Assembly (NCBI GenBank): GCA_003241785.1
Contig: QFPW01000001.1
Location: 186,001-250,000 of the forward strand
Origin: Rhodovulum sulfidophilum
GTDB lineage: Bacteria; Pseudomonadota; Alphaproteobacteria; Rhodobacterales; Rhodobacteraceae
DNA: 64,000 nt
Direction: 5' to 3'
The translations under genes and the position numbers were made by a program. This document shows, in pieces, positions 36,801-45,623 of the stretch; the stretch's first letter is position 1; each line of letters opens with the position of its first letter. Under the pieces are notes generated by a model. That model was not told the origin of the DNA and searched no databases. It saw only the letters and a list, made by a program, of their open reading frames with translations.

Positions 36801-37736
36801 ATGCGCGACACTCCCGACCTCGACGCGATCCTGCGGGAGATCCACGCGGCGATGGTCCCCCGGCTCGGCGAGGGCAAGGTCGCCGACTACATCCCGCAGC
36901 TCGCCCGCGTCGATCCCCGGAGCTTCGGCCTCGCCGTGGTCACGCTCGACGGCGCGGCGCATGTGATCGGCGACGCCGACGCCGCCTTCTCGATCCAGAG
37001 CATCTCCAAGGTGCTGATGCTGACGCTGGCGCTCGGCAAGCACGGCGAGGCGATCTGGACCCGCGTGGGCCGCGAGCCCTCGGGCTCGCCGTTCAACTCG
37101 ATCGTCCAGCTCGAGGCCGAGAATGGCAAGCCGCGCAATCCCTTCATCAACGCGGGCGCGATCGCGATCACCGACCTCCTGCTGGCCGGCCACACCCCGC
37201 GCGAGGCGATCGGCGAATTCATGCGCTTCGTCCGCTTCCTCGCCGACGACGAGACGGTCGTGATCGACAAGGCCGTCGCGCGGTCGGAACAGGCGACCGG
37301 GGACCGCAACCGCGCTCTCGCCTATTTCATGCACGCCTACGGCCAGATGCGGCACGAGGTCGATCACGTGCTCGGGGTCTATTTCCACCATTGCGCGGTG
37401 GCGATGACCTGCCGCCAGCTGGCGCGCGCGGGGCTGTTTCTCGCCAGCGACGGTCGCGACCCGGTGGCAGGGCATTCGGTCGTCAGCGCGTCGCGCGCCC
37501 GGCGGATCAACGCGCTGATGCTGACCTGCGGGCACTACGACCAGTCCGGCGACTTCGCCTATCGCGTCGGCCTGCCCGGCAAGAGCGGGGTCGGCGGCGG
37601 CATCCTCGCGGTCGCGCCGGGCCAGGCCTCGATCGCGGTCTGGTCGCCGGGACTGAACGCGCAGGGCAATTCGCTCCTCGGCTCGGCCGCGCTCGAGATG
37701 CTGGCCCAGCGCACCGGGTGGTCGGTTTTCCGCTGA
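36801..37736 (+). CDS. glsA: Glutaminase
   Basis: A 311-residue serine-type glutaminase that converts glutamine to glutamate and ammonia. The catalytic S-x-x-K is 'SIQSISKV' near residue 66. Further conserved parts are 'PFNSIVQLE', 'NPFINAGAI' and 'GLPGKSGVGGGI'. ATG 36801 gives the family's usual length; the frame extends upstream without support. The Old Yellow Enzyme gene follows after 68 bp. Confidence 0.93.
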   Translation: MRDTPDLDAILREIHAAMVPRLGEGKVADYIPQLARVDPRSFGLAVVTLDGAAHVIGDADAAFSIQSISKVLMLTLALGKHGEAIWTRVGREPSGSPFNSIVQLEAENGKPRNPFINAGAIAITDLLLAGHTPREAIGEFMRFVRFLADDETVVIDKAVARSEQATGDRNRALAYFMHAYGQMRHEVDHVLGVYFHHCAVAMTCRQLARAGLFLASDGRDPVAGHSVVSASRARRINALMLTCGHYDQSGDFAYRVGLPGKSGVGGGILAVAPGQASIAVWSPGLNAQGNSLLGSAALEMLAQRTGWSVFR

Positions 37737-37804
37737 CCCTTGTCTTCCCGCGGCCGCGAGACATGTGAGACCGCGACAAGACGATCCCCGCAAGGAGTCA
37801 AGGA

Positions 37805-38905
37805 ATGACCGAGGCGAAACTCTTCACCCCGCTCGCGGCGGGCGCGCTCAGGCTGCGCAACCGCGTCGTGATGGCGCCCCTCACCCGCAACCGCGCCCGC
37901 CCCTCCGACGACGCGCCGGTCGACATCCATGTCGATTACTACCGCCAGCGCGCCTCCGCCGGGCTCATCATCTCGGAGGGCACGCAGATCAGCCCCGAGG
38001 GCAAGGGCTATGCCTGGACCCCGGGGATCTACTCGCCCGAGCAGATCGACGGCTGGGCTCCCGTCACCGAGGCGGTCCACGCCGAGGGCGGCACGATCGT
38101 CGCGCAGATCTGGCATGTCGGCCGCGTCTCGCACACCTCGCTGCAGCCGGAGGGCGGCGCCCCGGTCGGCCCCTCGGCGCTCGCCTCGGGCGGCCGGACC
38201 TTCGACGGGACGGGATTCGTCGAAACCTCGCCCCCCCGCGCGCTCGACCTCATCGAGATCCCGCGGATCCTCGCGAGCTACCACCAGGCGGCGCTGAACG
38301 CGCGCGCGGCGGGGTTCGACGGCGTCGAGATTCACGCGGCGAACGGCTACCTGATCGAGCAGTTCCTGCGCGCCTCCTCCAACACGCGCACCGACGGCTA
38401 TGGCGGCTCGGTCGAGAACCGCACCCGGTTCCTCGCCGAGGTGGTCTCGACCGTCGCCGAGGCGATCGGCGGCGACCGGGTCGGCGTGCGGCTGAGCCCG
38501 TTCAGCCACGCGAACGGCGTCGAGATCGACGGCGCGTTCGAGCTCTATTCCCGCGCGATCGAGCGGATCAGCCCCTATGGGCTCGCCTATCTGCACATGG
38601 TCGAGGGAGAGACCGGCGGCGCGCGGATCCTGCCCGAGCCCGACGCGATCGCGAAGCTGCGCGCGCTCTTCGACGGCGCCTATATTGCGAACAACGGCTA
38701 TGACCGCGAGACCGCGCTCGAGGCGGTCGAGAGCGGCGCCGCGGACGCGGTCGCCTTCGGCAAGCTCTTCATCTCGAACCCCGATCTCGTCGAGCGGCTG
38801 CGGCGGAACGCGCCGCTGAACGAGCCCGACCGCGACACGTTCTACGGCGGCGGGGCCAAGGGCTACACCGACTATCCGTTCCTGCCGGAGACCGCGAGCG
38901 CCTGA
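37805..38905 (+). CDS. nemA: Old Yellow Enzyme family alkene reductase (NemA-like)
   Basis: A 366-residue FMN-dependent reductase of alkenes and quinones. The fold markers are 'LRNRVVMAPLTRNRA' near the start, 'AQIWHVGRVSH' with the active-site histidines replaced by the usual H/N arrangement region, and 'GVEIHAANGYLIEQFL'. The C-terminal 'ADAVAFGKLFISNPDL' holds the phosphate-binding part. It probably detoxifies electrophiles such as N-ethylmaleimide. AAGGA precedes the ATG. Confidence 0.9.
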   Translation: MTEAKLFTPLAAGALRLRNRVVMAPLTRNRARPSDDAPVDIHVDYYRQRASAGLIISEGTQISPEGKGYAWTPGIYSPEQIDGWAPVTEAVHAEGGTIVAQIWHVGRVSHTSLQPEGGAPVGPSALASGGRTFDGTGFVETSPPRALDLIEIPRILASYHQAALNARAAGFDGVEIHAANGYLIEQFLRASSNTRTDGYGGSVENRTRFLAEVVSTVAEAIGGDRVGVRLSPFSHANGVEIDGAFELYSRAIERISPYGLAYLHMVEGETGGARILPEPDAIAKLRALFDGAYIANNGYDRETALEAVESGAADAVAFGKLFISNPDLVERLRRNAPLNEPDRDTFYGGGAKGYTDYPFLPETASA

Positions 38906-38952
38906 CGGCGCCGGGCGTCGCGCGGCGGGGGCCACCCCGCGCCGCGCGGCGC

Positions 38953-39558
38953 CTAGGGATTGAGGCGCACGACCTCCCAGGGCAGGCCCGGGGCCGCCCG
39001 GGTCCAGCGGAACCGGTCGTGCAGGCGGTAGGCGCCATCGGCCCAGAATTCGATCTCGACCGGGGTGATCCGGTAGCCGCCCCAGAACGGCGGCCGGTCT
39101 GGATCTGCGCCCTTGAGCGCGGCGATCTTCGCCACCTCCGCCATCAGCGCGGCGCGGGAGCTGAGCGGCTGGCTCTGGCGCGAGGCCCAGGCGCCGAGCC
39201 GGCTCTGCAGCCCGCGGGAGCGGTAGTAGGCGTCCGCCTTCGGCCCGTCCTCCCGGGCCACGGTCCCCCGGACCCGGATCTGCCGCCTGAGCGACTTCCA
39301 GTGCATCACGAAGGCGGCCTTGCCGCCTTCGAGCTCCTCGGCCTTGCGGCTCTGGTAATTGGTATAGAAGACGAACCCGCCGTCCTCGATCTCCTTGAGG
39401 AGCACCATCCGGGCATTCGGCATGCCGTCCGCGTCGACGGTCGCGAGCGCGATGGCGTTCGGGTCGTTGGTCTCGGTCTTCTCGGCTTCCGCGAGCCAGG
39501 CCCGCGCGATCACGAACGGGTCGTCGCCCGCGAAGAATCCGCCCCGTTCGCGCGCCAT
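38953..39558 (-). CDS. pdxH: Pyridoxamine 5'-phosphate oxidase
   Basis: A 201-residue FMN enzyme that makes pyridoxal phosphate. Conserved pieces include 'NARMVLLKE', 'FYTNYQSRKAEEL', 'RRQIRVRG' and the C-terminal 'RLHDRFRW'. Length is standard. It starts 7 bp after the mlaC stop, so it is probably transcribed with mlaA-mlaC. Confidence 0.93.
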   Translation of the reverse strand: MARERGGFFAGDDPFVIARAWLAEAEKTETNDPNAIALATVDADGMPNARMVLLKEIEDGGFVFYTNYQSRKAEELEGGKAAFVMHWKSLRRQIRVRGTVAREDGPKADAYYRSRGLQSRLGAWASRQSQPLSSRAALMAEVAKIAALKGADPDRPPFWGGYRITPVEIEFWADGAYRLHDRFRWTRAAPGLPWEVVRLNP

Positions 39559-39565
39559 GTCAGGA

Positions 39566-40186
39566 TCAGGCGCTCTTCATCTGCGCGATGAGCTTATCGA
39601 GGTTGCCGCCCTGCGCGTCGAGCATCGCGCCGACCTCGGCGCGTTCGTTCGCCAGCGCCGAGACACCCTCGATGATCAGGTTCACCACGCGCGGGCTGCC
39701 CGACCGGTCGGAGACCTGCCAGCCGACGCGGATATCCGACTGGCCCGGCCGCTTCACCACCGAATTCACCAGCACGCCGGCCTTGCCGCCGTCCTGCGCG
39801 CCCTGCACCTCGATCGTCGCGCTCTTGTATTCCGCGAAGGTGCGGCCGTAGCGCTTGGCGAAATAGTTCGTGAAGGCCGGCACGAAGGCCTGCTTCTGCG
39901 CCGCCGAGGCGGAACGCCAGGCCGGACCGACCACGCTCGCCGAGACCGCCGTCATGTCCGCGTATCGCGTCAGCAGCGTCTGGAAGCTCCCGATCACCTG
40001 GGCGGCCGGCTGGCCCGAGTTCACGAGCCGGGTCAGCTCGGCCGACAGCGTGACGACGAGCTGCTGCGCGGCGGAAGTCGACTGCGCCGCCGCCGGGCTC
40101 AGGATCGCGAAGGCGAGGCCGAGCCCCGCGGCGCCCCGCATCAGGGCGCGACGGCTCAGGCCCACGTCATTCGTTCGCATAGACAT
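39566..40186 (-). CDS. mlaC: MlaC-type phospholipid-binding periplasmic protein
   Basis: A 206-residue exported protein of the MlaC/Ttg2D family, which carries phospholipids between outer and inner membranes. The N-terminus has an SRRALMRG stretch before the hydrophobic core, so a Tat-like signal is possible. The body contains 'FVPAFTNYFAKRYGRTFAEY' and 'DIRVGWQV'. GGAGGA precedes ATG 40186, which overlaps the mlaA stop by 20 bp. Confidence 0.87.
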   Translation of the reverse strand: MSMRTNDVGLSRRALMRGAAGLGLAFAILSPAAAQSTSAAQQLVVTLSAELTRLVNSGQPAAQVIGSFQTLLTRYADMTAVSASVVGPAWRSASAAQKQAFVPAFTNYFAKRYGRTFAEYKSATIEVQGAQDGGKAGVLVNSVVKRPGQSDIRVGWQVSDRSGSPRVVNLIIEGVSALANERAEVGAMLDAQGGNLDKLIAQMKSA

Positions 40187-40904
40187 CCTCCAACATATTC
40201 ACGTCCGTCTCCCCATCCATCAGCCGGGCGCGCTTGTTCTGCAGATAGCTGATCCGCTGCGCGGTGTAGCCGTCGGTGGAGCTGTTCATCATCTGGATCA
40301 CCGGATCGAGTTCGTACCGATCGTTGACGATATCAAGGCCGCTCACCACAAGGAGACCATCGGTCACGGGGCCGGCCAGCACGTAGTAGGTCGGGTCCAT
40401 GAACTGGTCGATGACCCAGCCGCCCCAGTCGCGCTGCGTGCCCGGGCCCATCACCGGCATCTCGAGATAGCCGCCCTCCGGCACGCCCCAGACGTACATC
40501 GTCTCGTCCGATCCGGTCTCGCGGTACGGCAGGCCCATGTCCTTGGCGACGTCGAGCAAGCCGCCGAGCCCCAGAAGCGTGTTCACCGCGAAGCGGGTGG
40601 TCGATTCCGCGACCCGCATGCCGTTGCCCTGCAGCCCGTACTGGATGATCTCGCCCGGCAGCTTCCAGTTGTCGCGGACGTTGCGGATGCCGCTCCGGGC
40701 CACCTCGGGCACGGTCTCGCCATAGGCGCGCGCCACCGGCCCGATCACCGCCGTGTCGAGCTCGACGTTGACCTCGTGAACGGCGCGGTTGTGGCTCTCC
40801 AGCGGATCATAGGTGAGATAGTCGGGATCCTGCGGTCCGGGGGATGAACATGCTCCCAAAACGAGCAGGGTCCCGATGGACGCCCCAAGCCGCGCGATCT
40901 TCAT
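40167..40904 (-). CDS. mlaA: MlaA outer-membrane lipoprotein
   Basis: A 245-residue lipoprotein of the MlaA/VacJ family, which removes phospholipids from the outer leaflet of the outer membrane. The lipobox is LVLGAC (Cys 19). Family motifs include 'DPLESHNRAVHEVN', 'NTLLGLGGLLDVAKDMG' and 'VMGPGTQRDWGGWVID'. Its stop overlaps the mlaC start. On the minus strand upstream, TTGGCG and TAGACT with 18-bp spacing are a possible promoter. Confidence 0.9.
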   Translation of the reverse strand: MKIARLGASIGTLLVLGACSSPGPQDPDYLTYDPLESHNRAVHEVNVELDTAVIGPVARAYGETVPEVARSGIRNVRDNWKLPGEIIQYGLQGNGMRVAESTTRFAVNTLLGLGGLLDVAKDMGLPYRETGSDETMYVWGVPEGGYLEMPVMGPGTQRDWGGWVIDQFMDPTYYVLAGPVTDGLLVVSGLDIVNDRYELDPVIQMMNSSTDGYTAQRISYLQNKRARLMDGETDVNMLEDVYANE

Positions 40905-41172
40905 GCTGTGTCAAACCCCTCGTTCCCTGCCGGTAGTCTAGCGCGCTTGCACCCGGGCCGCCAAGCCGCGGCGTCACGCGCCGCTATAGACGATCGAAAC
41001 CGATTAGTCTCGACAAATCGGACCGGGCGGCGCCTGTTTGCGCGACCAGAACGCGCGGCGGCGAAACCGCGTTCCATCGCTCCGGTTTATTGGCTAGCTT
41101 GCGCCCGACTCGCACGGGCCGTCCGCGGCCCGAAGACCGGCGCCGCCCCGGCGCCAGAAGAAGGAGCGCCCC

Positions 41173-41637
41173 ATGACCTCGGCGATCGACGCCCGCCTTG
41201 CCGAACTCGGCATCACCCTGCCCGACGCCCCGGCTCCGGCGGCGAATTACGTGCCCTTCACCCAGGCCGGCGACCTCGTCTACATCTCGGGCCAGATCAG
41301 CCGCGACGACAAGGGCTTCATCCTCGGCAAGCTCGGCGACGACCTCGGCCCCGACGAGGGCTACAAGGCCGCGCGCGCCTGCGGCCTCGCGCTGATCGCG
41401 CAGCTTCGCGCCGCCTGCGGCGGCGATCTCGACCGGGTGGTCCAGGTGGTGAAGCTGACCGGCTTCGTCAACGCGACGCCCGATTTCACCGACCATCCGA
41501 AGGTGATCAACGGCGCCTCGGACCTCTTCGCCGAGGTGTTCGGCGACCGGGGCCGCCATGCGCGCGCCGCCGTCGGCTCGGTCTCGCTGCCGCTCGGCGT
41601 CGCGGTCGAGGTCGAGGGCATCTTCCAGATCGCCTGA
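41173..41637 (+). CDS. RidA-family protein (enamine/imine deaminase-like)
   Basis: A 154-residue protein of the YjgF/RidA superfamily. It has 'YVPFTQAGDLVYISGQIS' near the start and 'HARAAVGSVSLPLGVAVEVE' near the end, where the arginine binds the substrate carboxylate. The length and N-terminal lead place it in a longer RidA subgroup rather than RidA proper. AAGGAG precedes the ATG. The glycerophosphodiesterase gene follows after 9 bp. Confidence 0.87.
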   Translation: MTSAIDARLAELGITLPDAPAPAANYVPFTQAGDLVYISGQISRDDKGFILGKLGDDLGPDEGYKAARACGLALIAQLRAACGGDLDRVVQVVKLTGFVNATPDFTDHPKVINGASDLFAEVFGDRGRHARAAVGSVSLPLGVAVEVEGIFQIA

Positions 41638-41646
41638 GCGGTCCCG

Positions 41647-42438
41647 GTGCCCCCCGCGCTCCCGCCAGCCTTCCTCGGCGCGCCGATCGCGCACCGGGGG
41701 CTGCATGACCGCGCCTCCGGTGTGATCGAGAACAGCCGCGCGGCGGCGCGCGCGGCGATCGCGGCCGGCTACGGCATCGAATGCGACGTGCAGGCCTCGT
41801 CCGACGGCGAGGCGCTGGTATTCCACGACGACGTGCTGGAGCGGCTGACCGGCCGCGCCGGCGCGGTCTCGGCCGCGACCGCCGAGACGCTGACCGCCAC
41901 CCCGCTCGCCGGGGCGGCGGAGGGCGAGACGATCCCGACGCTCGCCGAATTCCTCGCGCTGGTCGGTGGCCGGGCGCCGCTGCTGATCGAGGTCAAGGAC
42001 CAGACCCACGCGCTCGGCCCCGACGTCGGGCCGCTGGAGCGCCGGGTCGCCGAGCTGCTCGCGGGCTATCCCGGGCCGGTCGCGGTGATGTCGTTCAATC
42101 CCCATTCGGTCGCGGCGCTGGCCGAGGCGGCGCCCGGCGTGGCGCGCGGCCTCACCTCCTGCGACTTCTCCGACGCGGAATGGGTCGTGGACGCCGAGCG
42201 GCGCGCGCATCTCGCGGCGCTCGCCGACTTCGACGCCCTCGGCTGCGCCTTCGTCTCCCATGACAAGGCCGATCTCGCCAATCCGGCGGTCGCCGCGCTC
42301 AAGGCGCGGGGCCTGCCGGTGCTGACCTGGACGATCCGCTCTCCGACGGAGGAGGCGGCCGCGCGGCGGGTCGCCGATAACATTACCTTCGAGGCCTATC
42401 CCGCCCCGGTTGACGCCGCGCCGGCCACGCCCATCTGA
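41647..42438 (+). CDS. Glycerophosphodiester phosphodiesterase
   Basis: A 263-residue GDPD. The catalytic start 'IAHRGLHD' and 'NSRAAARAAIAAGYGIECDV' are followed by the metal/acid motif 'VFHDDVLERL'. It cleaves glycerophosphodiesters to glycerol-3-phosphate and an alcohol. No signal peptide is seen, so it is cytoplasmic. A GTG start is used close behind the RidA-like gene, and the FemAB-like gene follows after 23 bp, so the three are likely co-transcribed. Confidence 0.87.
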   Translation: MPPALPPAFLGAPIAHRGLHDRASGVIENSRAAARAAIAAGYGIECDVQASSDGEALVFHDDVLERLTGRAGAVSAATAETLTATPLAGAAEGETIPTLAEFLALVGGRAPLLIEVKDQTHALGPDVGPLERRVAELLAGYPGPVAVMSFNPHSVAALAEAAPGVARGLTSCDFSDAEWVVDAERRAHLAALADFDALGCAFVSHDKADLANPAVAALKARGLPVLTWTIRSPTEEAAARRVADNITFEAYPAPVDAAPATPI

Positions 42439-42461
42439 TCCCCCGCGCGGAGGAGACGGCG

Positions 42462-43649
42462 ATGGACGAGCGCTGTGCAATAGAGATCACTTCCCTGGGA
42501 AGCCTCGCGGAAATCTCCGCGGAGGACTGGGATCGCTGCGCCGCGCCAGGACCCGGGCGCCCCGAGGACCCCTTCACCACCCACCGGTTCCTCGCCGCGC
42601 TGGAGGAGTCGAAATCCGTGGGCCCCGGCACCGGCTGGACCCCCTGCCACCTCGTCGCGCGGGCGGAGGGCGCGATCATCGCGGTGATGCCGCTCTACGC
42701 GAAATCGCACAGCCAGGGCGAATACATCTTCGACCACAACTGGGCGCATGCCTTCGAGAACGCGGGCGGCCGCTATTATCCGAAGCTGCAAGGCGCGGTG
42801 CCGTTCACCCCCGCGACCGGCCGGCGCTTCCTGACGCTGCCCGGCCAGGAGGAGACCGGCCGCGCCGCCCTCATCGAAGGCGCGATCCGGCTCGCCAAGG
42901 CGAACCGCCTCTCCTCGCTGCACATCACCTTCTGCTCCGACGACGAGGCGATCTGGGGCGAGTCGATCGGCCTCATGCGGCGGTCGAGCCAGCAGTTCCA
43001 CTGGGAGAACCGCGGCTACGCCGATTTCGACGCCTTCCTCGCCGATCTCTCCTCGCGCAAGCGCAAGACGATCCGCAAGGAACGGGAACGCGCCCAAGAC
43101 TTCGGCGGCGAGATCGTGGCGCTGACCGGCGCGGCGATCGAGCCCGAGCACTGGAACGCCTTCTGGCGCTTCTACCAGGATACCGGCGCGCGCAAATGGG
43201 GCAGCCCCTACCTGACCCGCGCCTTCTTCGAACGGGCGCAGGAGACGCTGCGCGACGACATCCTGCTGGTGCTCGCGCGCCGGAACGGCCGCTGGGTCGC
43301 CGGCGCGCTCAACTTCATCGGGCGCGACACGCTGTTCGGGCGCTACTGGGGCTGCGTCGAGGACCACCCCTTCCTGCATTTCGAGCTCTGCTACTACCAG
43401 GCGATCGACGCGGCGATCGCGCGCGGCCTCGCCCGGGTCGAGGCGGGCGCCCAGGGCGAGCACAAGCTCGCCCGGGGCTATCTGCCGAGCCAGACCCATT
43501 CGCTGCACTGGATCGCGGACCCGGGCTTCGCCCGCGCCGTGGCGCAGTATCTCGAAGCCGAGGCGAGGGCGATCGACCGCGAGATCGAGGTGCTGACCGC
43601 CTATGGCCCGTTCCGCCGCGACGCGGCGGAACCCGAGGAGCGGGACTGA
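42462..43649 (+). CDS. FemAB-like GNAT-fold protein (DUF482, peptidogalycan type)
   Basis: A 395-residue protein of the FemAB_like/DUF482 family. Typical strings are 'DPFTTHRFLAALEESKSVG', 'YIFDHNWAHAFENAGGRYY', 'KLQGAVPFTPATGRRFL' and 'QGEHKLARGYLP'. These proteins are related to peptidyl or amino-acyl transferases, but the acceptor in Gram-negative bacteria is not firmly known. GGAGGAG precedes the ATG. Confidence 0.88.
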   Translation: MDERCAIEITSLGSLAEISAEDWDRCAAPGPGRPEDPFTTHRFLAALEESKSVGPGTGWTPCHLVARAEGAIIAVMPLYAKSHSQGEYIFDHNWAHAFENAGGRYYPKLQGAVPFTPATGRRFLTLPGQEETGRAALIEGAIRLAKANRLSSLHITFCSDDEAIWGESIGLMRRSSQQFHWENRGYADFDAFLADLSSRKRKTIRKERERAQDFGGEIVALTGAAIEPEHWNAFWRFYQDTGARKWGSPYLTRAFFERAQETLRDDILLVLARRNGRWVAGALNFIGRDTLFGRYWGCVEDHPFLHFELCYYQAIDAAIARGLARVEAGAQGEHKLARGYLPSQTHSLHWIADPGFARAVAQYLEAEARAIDREIEVLTAYGPFRRDAAEPEERD

Positions 43650-43670
43650 GCTTCCGCGCGGGGCGACGGC

Positions 43671-44387
43671 TCAGGCGTCCACGATCGGCGCGAAGCCGCC
43701 ATAGATCATCCGCTTGCCGTCGAAGGGCATGTCCATCGGCCCCGGCTCGGCCATGAAGCGCTTCCAGGCGGCGTCGCGGATTTCCTTCGACGGCCATTCG
43801 ACCCAGGAGAACACGATCCCCTCGTCGCCGGTCGCCTTCACCGCGCCCTTGTAGTCGGTGACCTTGCCGTCCGGCACCTCGTCGGCCCAGGCCTCGACCA
43901 CGCGGCTGGCGCCATATTCCTTGAACTTCTCGGCGACGCGGGCGGCGAGATCGCGATACTCGCCCTTCCGCGCCTTCGGCACCGGCACGAGATAGCCGTC
44001 GACATAACCGGTCGCGCCCGCGCCCCGCTCGTCGAGGATCGGCTCGAACCCGGCGAAGATCATCCGCTTGCCATCGAACGGCATCTCGCTCATCTCGCCG
44101 AAGCGCGCGCCGACCTCCGGATCGTTCATCATCTTGTCGTTCGCGGTGTCGCGCGCTTCCTTGGACGGGTATTCGAGCCAGGAGAAGACCACGACCTCGT
44201 CCGGCTCGGCCTTCACCGCGCCCTTGAAATCGGTGAGCTTGCCGTCCGGCACGTCGTCGCCCCAGGCCTCGACCAGCCGGGTGGCGCCGAGGTCGTGGAA
44301 GATCGGCGCCGCCTTCGCGGCATGGGCGCGGTAGAGCTCCTTGTTCGCGGCGGGAACCGCCACGACGAAACCTTCGACATAGGACAT
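43671..44387 (-). CDS. Tandem DUF1428 protein (two fused domains)
   Basis: A 238-residue protein made of two copies of the DUF1428 (YbaA-like, dimeric alpha-beta barrel) domain, at residues about 1-118 and 124-238. Matching strings in the copies are 'VEAWGDDVPDGKLTDFKGAV' and 'VEAWADEVPDGKVTDYKGAV', then 'PFDGKRMIFAGFEPI' and 'PFDGKRMIYGGFAPI'. The family normally has one domain of about 117 residues. Function is unknown. It starts 30 bp after the GST gene and probably shares the MarR-controlled promoter. Confidence 0.85.
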   Translation of the reverse strand: MSYVEGFVVAVPAANKELYRAHAAKAAPIFHDLGATRLVEAWGDDVPDGKLTDFKGAVKAEPDEVVVFSWLEYPSKEARDTANDKMMNDPEVGARFGEMSEMPFDGKRMIFAGFEPILDERGAGATGYVDGYLVPVPKARKGEYRDLAARVAEKFKEYGASRVVEAWADEVPDGKVTDYKGAVKATGDEGIVFSWVEWPSKEIRDAAWKRFMAEPGPMDMPFDGKRMIYGGFAPIVDA

Positions 44388-44417
44388 CGGTTCATCCTCC
44401 CTGAGGTTCATGCGCGT

Positions 44418-45083
44418 TCAACGCGCCCCGGCCGGCTCGGGTTCAGCGAAGTCGCGCATCTGCGCGGCGAGCGCGCGGGCGAAGGCCGGCCTTGCCTCGC
44501 AGCGCGCCTGATAGGCGGCGAGTTCGGGCCGCTCGGCGACCAGGTCTGTCGCGCGCAGCATCCGGAGCATCGTCGTCATCATGAGATCCCCGGCGGTGAA
44601 CCGGTCCTCGAGATAGTCCTCGCCGCCGAGCCAGTCCGCGACGTTGCCAAGCCGGGCCCGTACCGCCTCCACCACGGCGGGCCGGCGCAGCCGCGCCCAT
44701 TCCTCGCCCGCGCTGAAGACATCGATGGTGCCGAGTTCCATGATCCGGGGCTCGACGCTGTTGAGCGCGGCGATGACCCAGGACACCGTGCGCGTCCGTC
44801 CGACCGGGTCGCGCGGCATCAGCGCCTCGCAGCTCTCGGCGATATGCAGGACGATGGCGCCGGATTCGAAGAGCCGGAGATCGCCCTCGCGATAGGCCGG
44901 CACTTGGCCGAACGGCTGCTCGTCGTAATATTCGGCCGGGCGCGGCTCTATCGCGCTCAGCAGGCGGGCGCGATAGCCGAGCCCGGCCTCCTCCAGCGCC
45001 CAGCGCACCCGGAGGTCCCGCACCAGCCCCTGCGCGAAGGGCGGCACCCAGTCGAAGGCGGTCACTTCCCGGTCGAGCGGCAT
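44418..45083 (-). CDS. Glutathione S-transferase family protein
   Basis: A 221-residue protein. The N-terminal thioredoxin-like half contains the cis-proline region 'FGQVPAYREGDLRLFESGAI' and the C-terminal helical half ends with a typical 'AYQARCEARPAFARAL'. It probably conjugates or reduces electrophiles. GGGGAGA precedes the ATG. It is divergent from the marR gene across a 68-bp gap with a perfect palindrome, and upstream of the double DUF1428 gene. Confidence 0.87.
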   Translation of the reverse strand: MPLDREVTAFDWVPPFAQGLVRDLRVRWALEEAGLGYRARLLSAIEPRPAEYYDEQPFGQVPAYREGDLRLFESGAIVLHIAESCEALMPRDPVGRTRTVSWVIAALNSVEPRIMELGTIDVFSAGEEWARLRRPAVVEAVRARLGNVADWLGGEDYLEDRFTAGDLMMTTMLRMLRATDLVAERPELAAYQARCEARPAFARALAAQMRDFAEPEPAGAR

Positions 45084-45116
45084 GATTTCTCTCCCCGTGA
45101 TCCCGATGAGTCGGTC

Positions 45117-45145
45117 TTGACTTTATATGTTGATATCAACATAAT
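45117..45145 (+). promoter_or_regulatory. marR promoter with embedded MarR operator
   Basis: A -35 box TTGACT (45117-45122) and a -10 box CATAAT (45140-45145) are separated by exactly 17 bp. Between and over them lies the perfect 18-bp palindrome TATGTTGATATCAACATA (45126-45143). The predicted transcription start is at or within about 1-2 nt of the ATG at 45152. Repression by the MarR product on both flanking genes is inferred. Confidence 0.75.
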
Positions 45146-45151
45146 TGCCGG

Positions 45152-45610
45152 ATGTCAAACGCGCCCCAGCCCGATGAGCCGATCGTCGCCTATGCGACCA
45201 CGCTCCATGTCCGCGATCATTGCCTCTGCCTCGCGGCGCAACGGGCGGCGCGGGCGCTGGCGCGGCGCTTCGACGTGGCCCTGCGGCCGGTCAATCTCAC
45301 GAATGGACAGTTCTCGCTGCTGATGTCGCTGAACCGGCCCGAGCCGCCCCGGCTCGGCGCGGTCGCGCGGCTGCTGGCGATGGACCGCACCACGCTGACC
45401 GCGGCGCTGAAACCGCTGGAGCGCCGCGGCCTCGTCGAGTCGCGCCCCGACGAGACCGACCGCCGCGGCCGGCGGCTGGTGCTGACGGAGGAGGGGCGCC
45501 GGCTGCTCGCCGCCGCGCTGCCGATCTGGACCGCGACGCACGCGGCGATCGACACGGCGCTGGGGCCGCTCGGCGCCCCGCTCCGCGCCGGTCTCGCGGC
45601 GGTGGCGTAG
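45152..45610 (+). CDS. MarR-family transcriptional regulator
   Basis: A 152-residue winged-helix regulator. The recognition region reads 'LGAVARLLAMDRTTLTAALK' and the wing 'RPDETDRRGRRLVLTEEGRR'. No ribosome site precedes the ATG, and the promoter position predicts a leaderless or near-leaderless mRNA. It is divergent from the GST gene. It probably represses itself and the GST-DUF1428 operon until a phenolic or electrophilic ligand binds. Two cysteines (residues about 24 and 26, 'HCLC') might act as redox sensors. Confidence 0.87.
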   Translation: MSNAPQPDEPIVAYATTLHVRDHCLCLAAQRAARALARRFDVALRPVNLTNGQFSLLMSLNRPEPPRLGAVARLLAMDRTTLTAALKPLERRGLVESRPDETDRRGRRLVLTEEGRRLLAAALPIWTATHAAIDTALGPLGAPLRAGLAAVA

Positions 45611-45623
45611 CGTAGCGGCGGCG

